From positions 62,001 through 126,000 of the forward strand of contig NZ_JBHSJJ010000008.1 in NCBI RefSeq assembly GCF_042652345.1: a stretch of DNA of 64,000 nucleotides. The letters run 5' to 3'. This document shows, piece after piece, positions 62,945 to 64,000 of the stretch. Each line of letters opens with the position of its first letter. The stretch's first letter is position 1. Under the pieces are notes generated by a model. It was not told where the DNA came from, searched no databases, and saw only the letters and a list, made by a program, of their open reading frames with translations. The stretch is from Negadavirga shengliensis. GTDB taxonomy: Bacteria; Bacteroidota; Bacteroidia; Cytophagales; Cyclobacteriaceae. The position numbers and the translations under genes are program-made.

Positions 62945-64000
62945 TTAATCTTTCGCTTCGCGATATTCATCGATCAACATCCTATTGATAATTCCAGCCC
63001 AGATATAAGTTTTATGGTATCCGGCCCAATCTTCATCAGGGCTGTAGAATTCCCAAAGGTTATGGTTTTGGCGCAGCTGGGAAACCATGACACCCGAAAG
63101 TCTTTCGGTTAACTCCCACGCAAAATCATCATAGCCATAGTCTTTCAGCCCTCTATATATAAGGTAATTCCATTCTACCCAAACGGGCCCATTCCAATAG
63201 CCTTTGCTGTTATAATAGCTGTCATTGGCCGCCAGTGATGGGACACCGTTTTTCCGCCAGAAAGCCGCAGGATCGGTGAGTTTGGTCACCAGGGCTTTAG
63301 CCTGTTCCCCATCAGCCACTCCTGCCCACATGGGTAGAAAGCCTATGATCTCTGCCCTTTTAAGGTCATCCTTTTCTTTGAAGGTGAAGCTGTTGTCTTC
63401 CTTGTTGGCATTGTAGTAGAAACCCGTTTCAGGATCCCAGAAAACTTCATTGATCAGCCTTGCGCGCTCTTCATGATCCTCCCGCCATTTTTTGGCCTCC
63501 TCTTCCAACCCTAAAAGCATGGCCATTTGCTCCAGGGATTTGGCTTCCATGACCATCATGCAGTTCAGGTCCACCGATTCGAAGTTGGAAGGCCAGCCTA
63601 CTTCGTCCCATACCGCCACCAAGGCATCCCTTACCGATTCCAATACCGCGTGCCCTCCCCATTCGAGCAAGCCATCACCATCCGCATCCCTTTCACTGAC
63701 ATAGAACTCGTAAAACTTCTTTCCGGAAGCATACATTTCTTCGAGGAAGGTTTTATCCCCGGTAATCTGATAAATTTCCCAGTTCAGCCAGTTGTACCAG
63801 GGCGCAGAGGAGGTGAGTTGGTCATTGTGTTCAATGATTTCATCCAGATAGGCGCCGGTCCTGTAATTGATATAGCCGTTTTCGTATTGCCTTTCCTTAT
63901 AAACCCGCTGAGAATCCATTGCACCGTTGGGATCCAGGTAAGCATAGGCCAGCATGGTGATGCTTTCATGAAAGACCTGCCCTCCATGCCCCCAGCCCCA
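62945..64000 (-). CDS. MGH1-like glycoside hydrolase, C-terminal part (cut by window edge)
   Basis: About 352 codons are visible; the frame stays open to the window edge, so the N-terminal part is outside. The visible part is an (alpha/alpha)6 barrel clearly paralogous to the 58623-60845 product: WGHGGQVFHESITMLAYAYL, SAPWYNWLNWEIYQ, DADGDGLLEWGGHAVLESVR and AFWRKNGVPSLAANDSYYNS correspond segment by segment. A 123-bp gap separates it from GH172 downstream. It is probably the upstream member of the same operon. Confidence 0.82.
   Translation of the reverse strand, partial: WGWGHGGQVFHESITMLAYAYLDPNGAMDSQRVYKERQYENGYINYRTGAYLDEIIEHNDQLTSSAPWYNWLNWEIYQITGDKTFLEEMYASGKKFYEFYVSERDADGDGLLEWGGHAVLESVRDALVAVWDEVGWPSNFESVDLNCMMVMEAKSLEQMAMLLGLEEEAKKWREDHEERARLINEVFWDPETGFYYNANKEDNSFTFKEKDDLKRAEIIGFLPMWAGVADGEQAKALVTKLTDPAAFWRKNGVPSLAANDSYYNSKGYWNGPVWVEWNYLIYRGLKDYGYDDFAWELTERLSGVMVSQLRQNHNLWEFYSPDEDWAGYHKTYIWAGIINRMLIDEYREAKD

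Noticed and set aside
1..64000. Mobile elements, CRISPR arrays, rRNA
   Set aside because: No transposase, integrase, terminal repeats, regularly spaced repeats or rRNA sequence was found on either strand.

Overview
The window reads as chromosomal DNA of a Bacteroidota bacterium, most likely of the order Cytophagales (Cyclobacteriaceae-like). The signs are a TamB gene followed by an Omp85 protein carried as a lipoprotein (TamL type), a hybrid two-component regulator (HTCS) with sensor, kinase, receiver and AraC domains in one chain, DUF4301, DUF1080 and GH172 (DUF2961) proteins, weak Shine-Dalgarno sites, and a TAnnTTTG promoter box. The naming of the family is inference. I see no insertion sequence, integrase, CRISPR array or rRNA.

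Layout. 1-955: 5' part of miaB (minus). 1237-2748: catalase katA with an OxyR-like operator upstream. 2876-10259: tamB-tamL. 10260-14227: small membrane protein, dinB, an NlpE-like lipoprotein, a GyrI-like and a helix-hairpin-helix protein, and an ExoX/DnaQ-like exonuclease. 14774-20244: dnaB, a zinc-free oxidoreductase, a TPR protein, etfB-etfA and a bifunctional nuclease. 20360-26287: nucleoside and peptide transporters, cyclophilin, a 48-residue membrane protein, a 74-residue protein that is 65% Asp/Glu, an unknown 161-residue protein, a receiver-only regulator and dCMP deaminase. 26284-30513: murB, then an operon of an aspartoacylase-like hydrolase, egtB and egtD (ergothioneine). 30823-39376: a barrel protein, then a TPR-LytS kinase with its LytTR regulator, a Crp/Fnr regulator and the HTCS. 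39520-40971: cold-shock protein and asnA. 47929-41070 (minus): a seven-gene Na+/H+ antiporter operon mnhABCDEFG with a lactonase gene overlapping its end. 48173-50725: ppc. 51125-51353: a tRNA-like RNA gene with its own promoter and terminator. 52702-51455: PQQ sugar dehydrogenase. 64000-52833 (minus): a carbohydrate locus with two paralogous MGH1-like glycoside hydrolases either side of a GH172 enzyme, a TIM-barrel/FGE-fold fusion, DUF4301, DUF1080 and a small membrane protein.

How the parts fit. Most genes are housekeeping: tRNA modification, replication, envelope assembly, electron transfer, cell wall, anaplerosis. Oxidative stress appears twice (katA, ergothioneine). Ion and pH homeostasis is the antiporter operon. 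The right end is a glycan-degrading locus whose GH172 enzyme points to furanosidic (fructofuranosyl or D-arabinofuranosyl) bonds; no SusC/SusD pair lies in the window.

The most unusual item is the tRNA-like gene at 51166-51289. It keeps the invariant cloverleaf positions and a GUC anticodon by standard counting, but its variable region is 55 nt and contains a long hairpin, and position 37 is a pyrimidine. It sits between a TAnnTTTG box and a 13-bp intrinsic terminator, so it is a complete transcription unit.
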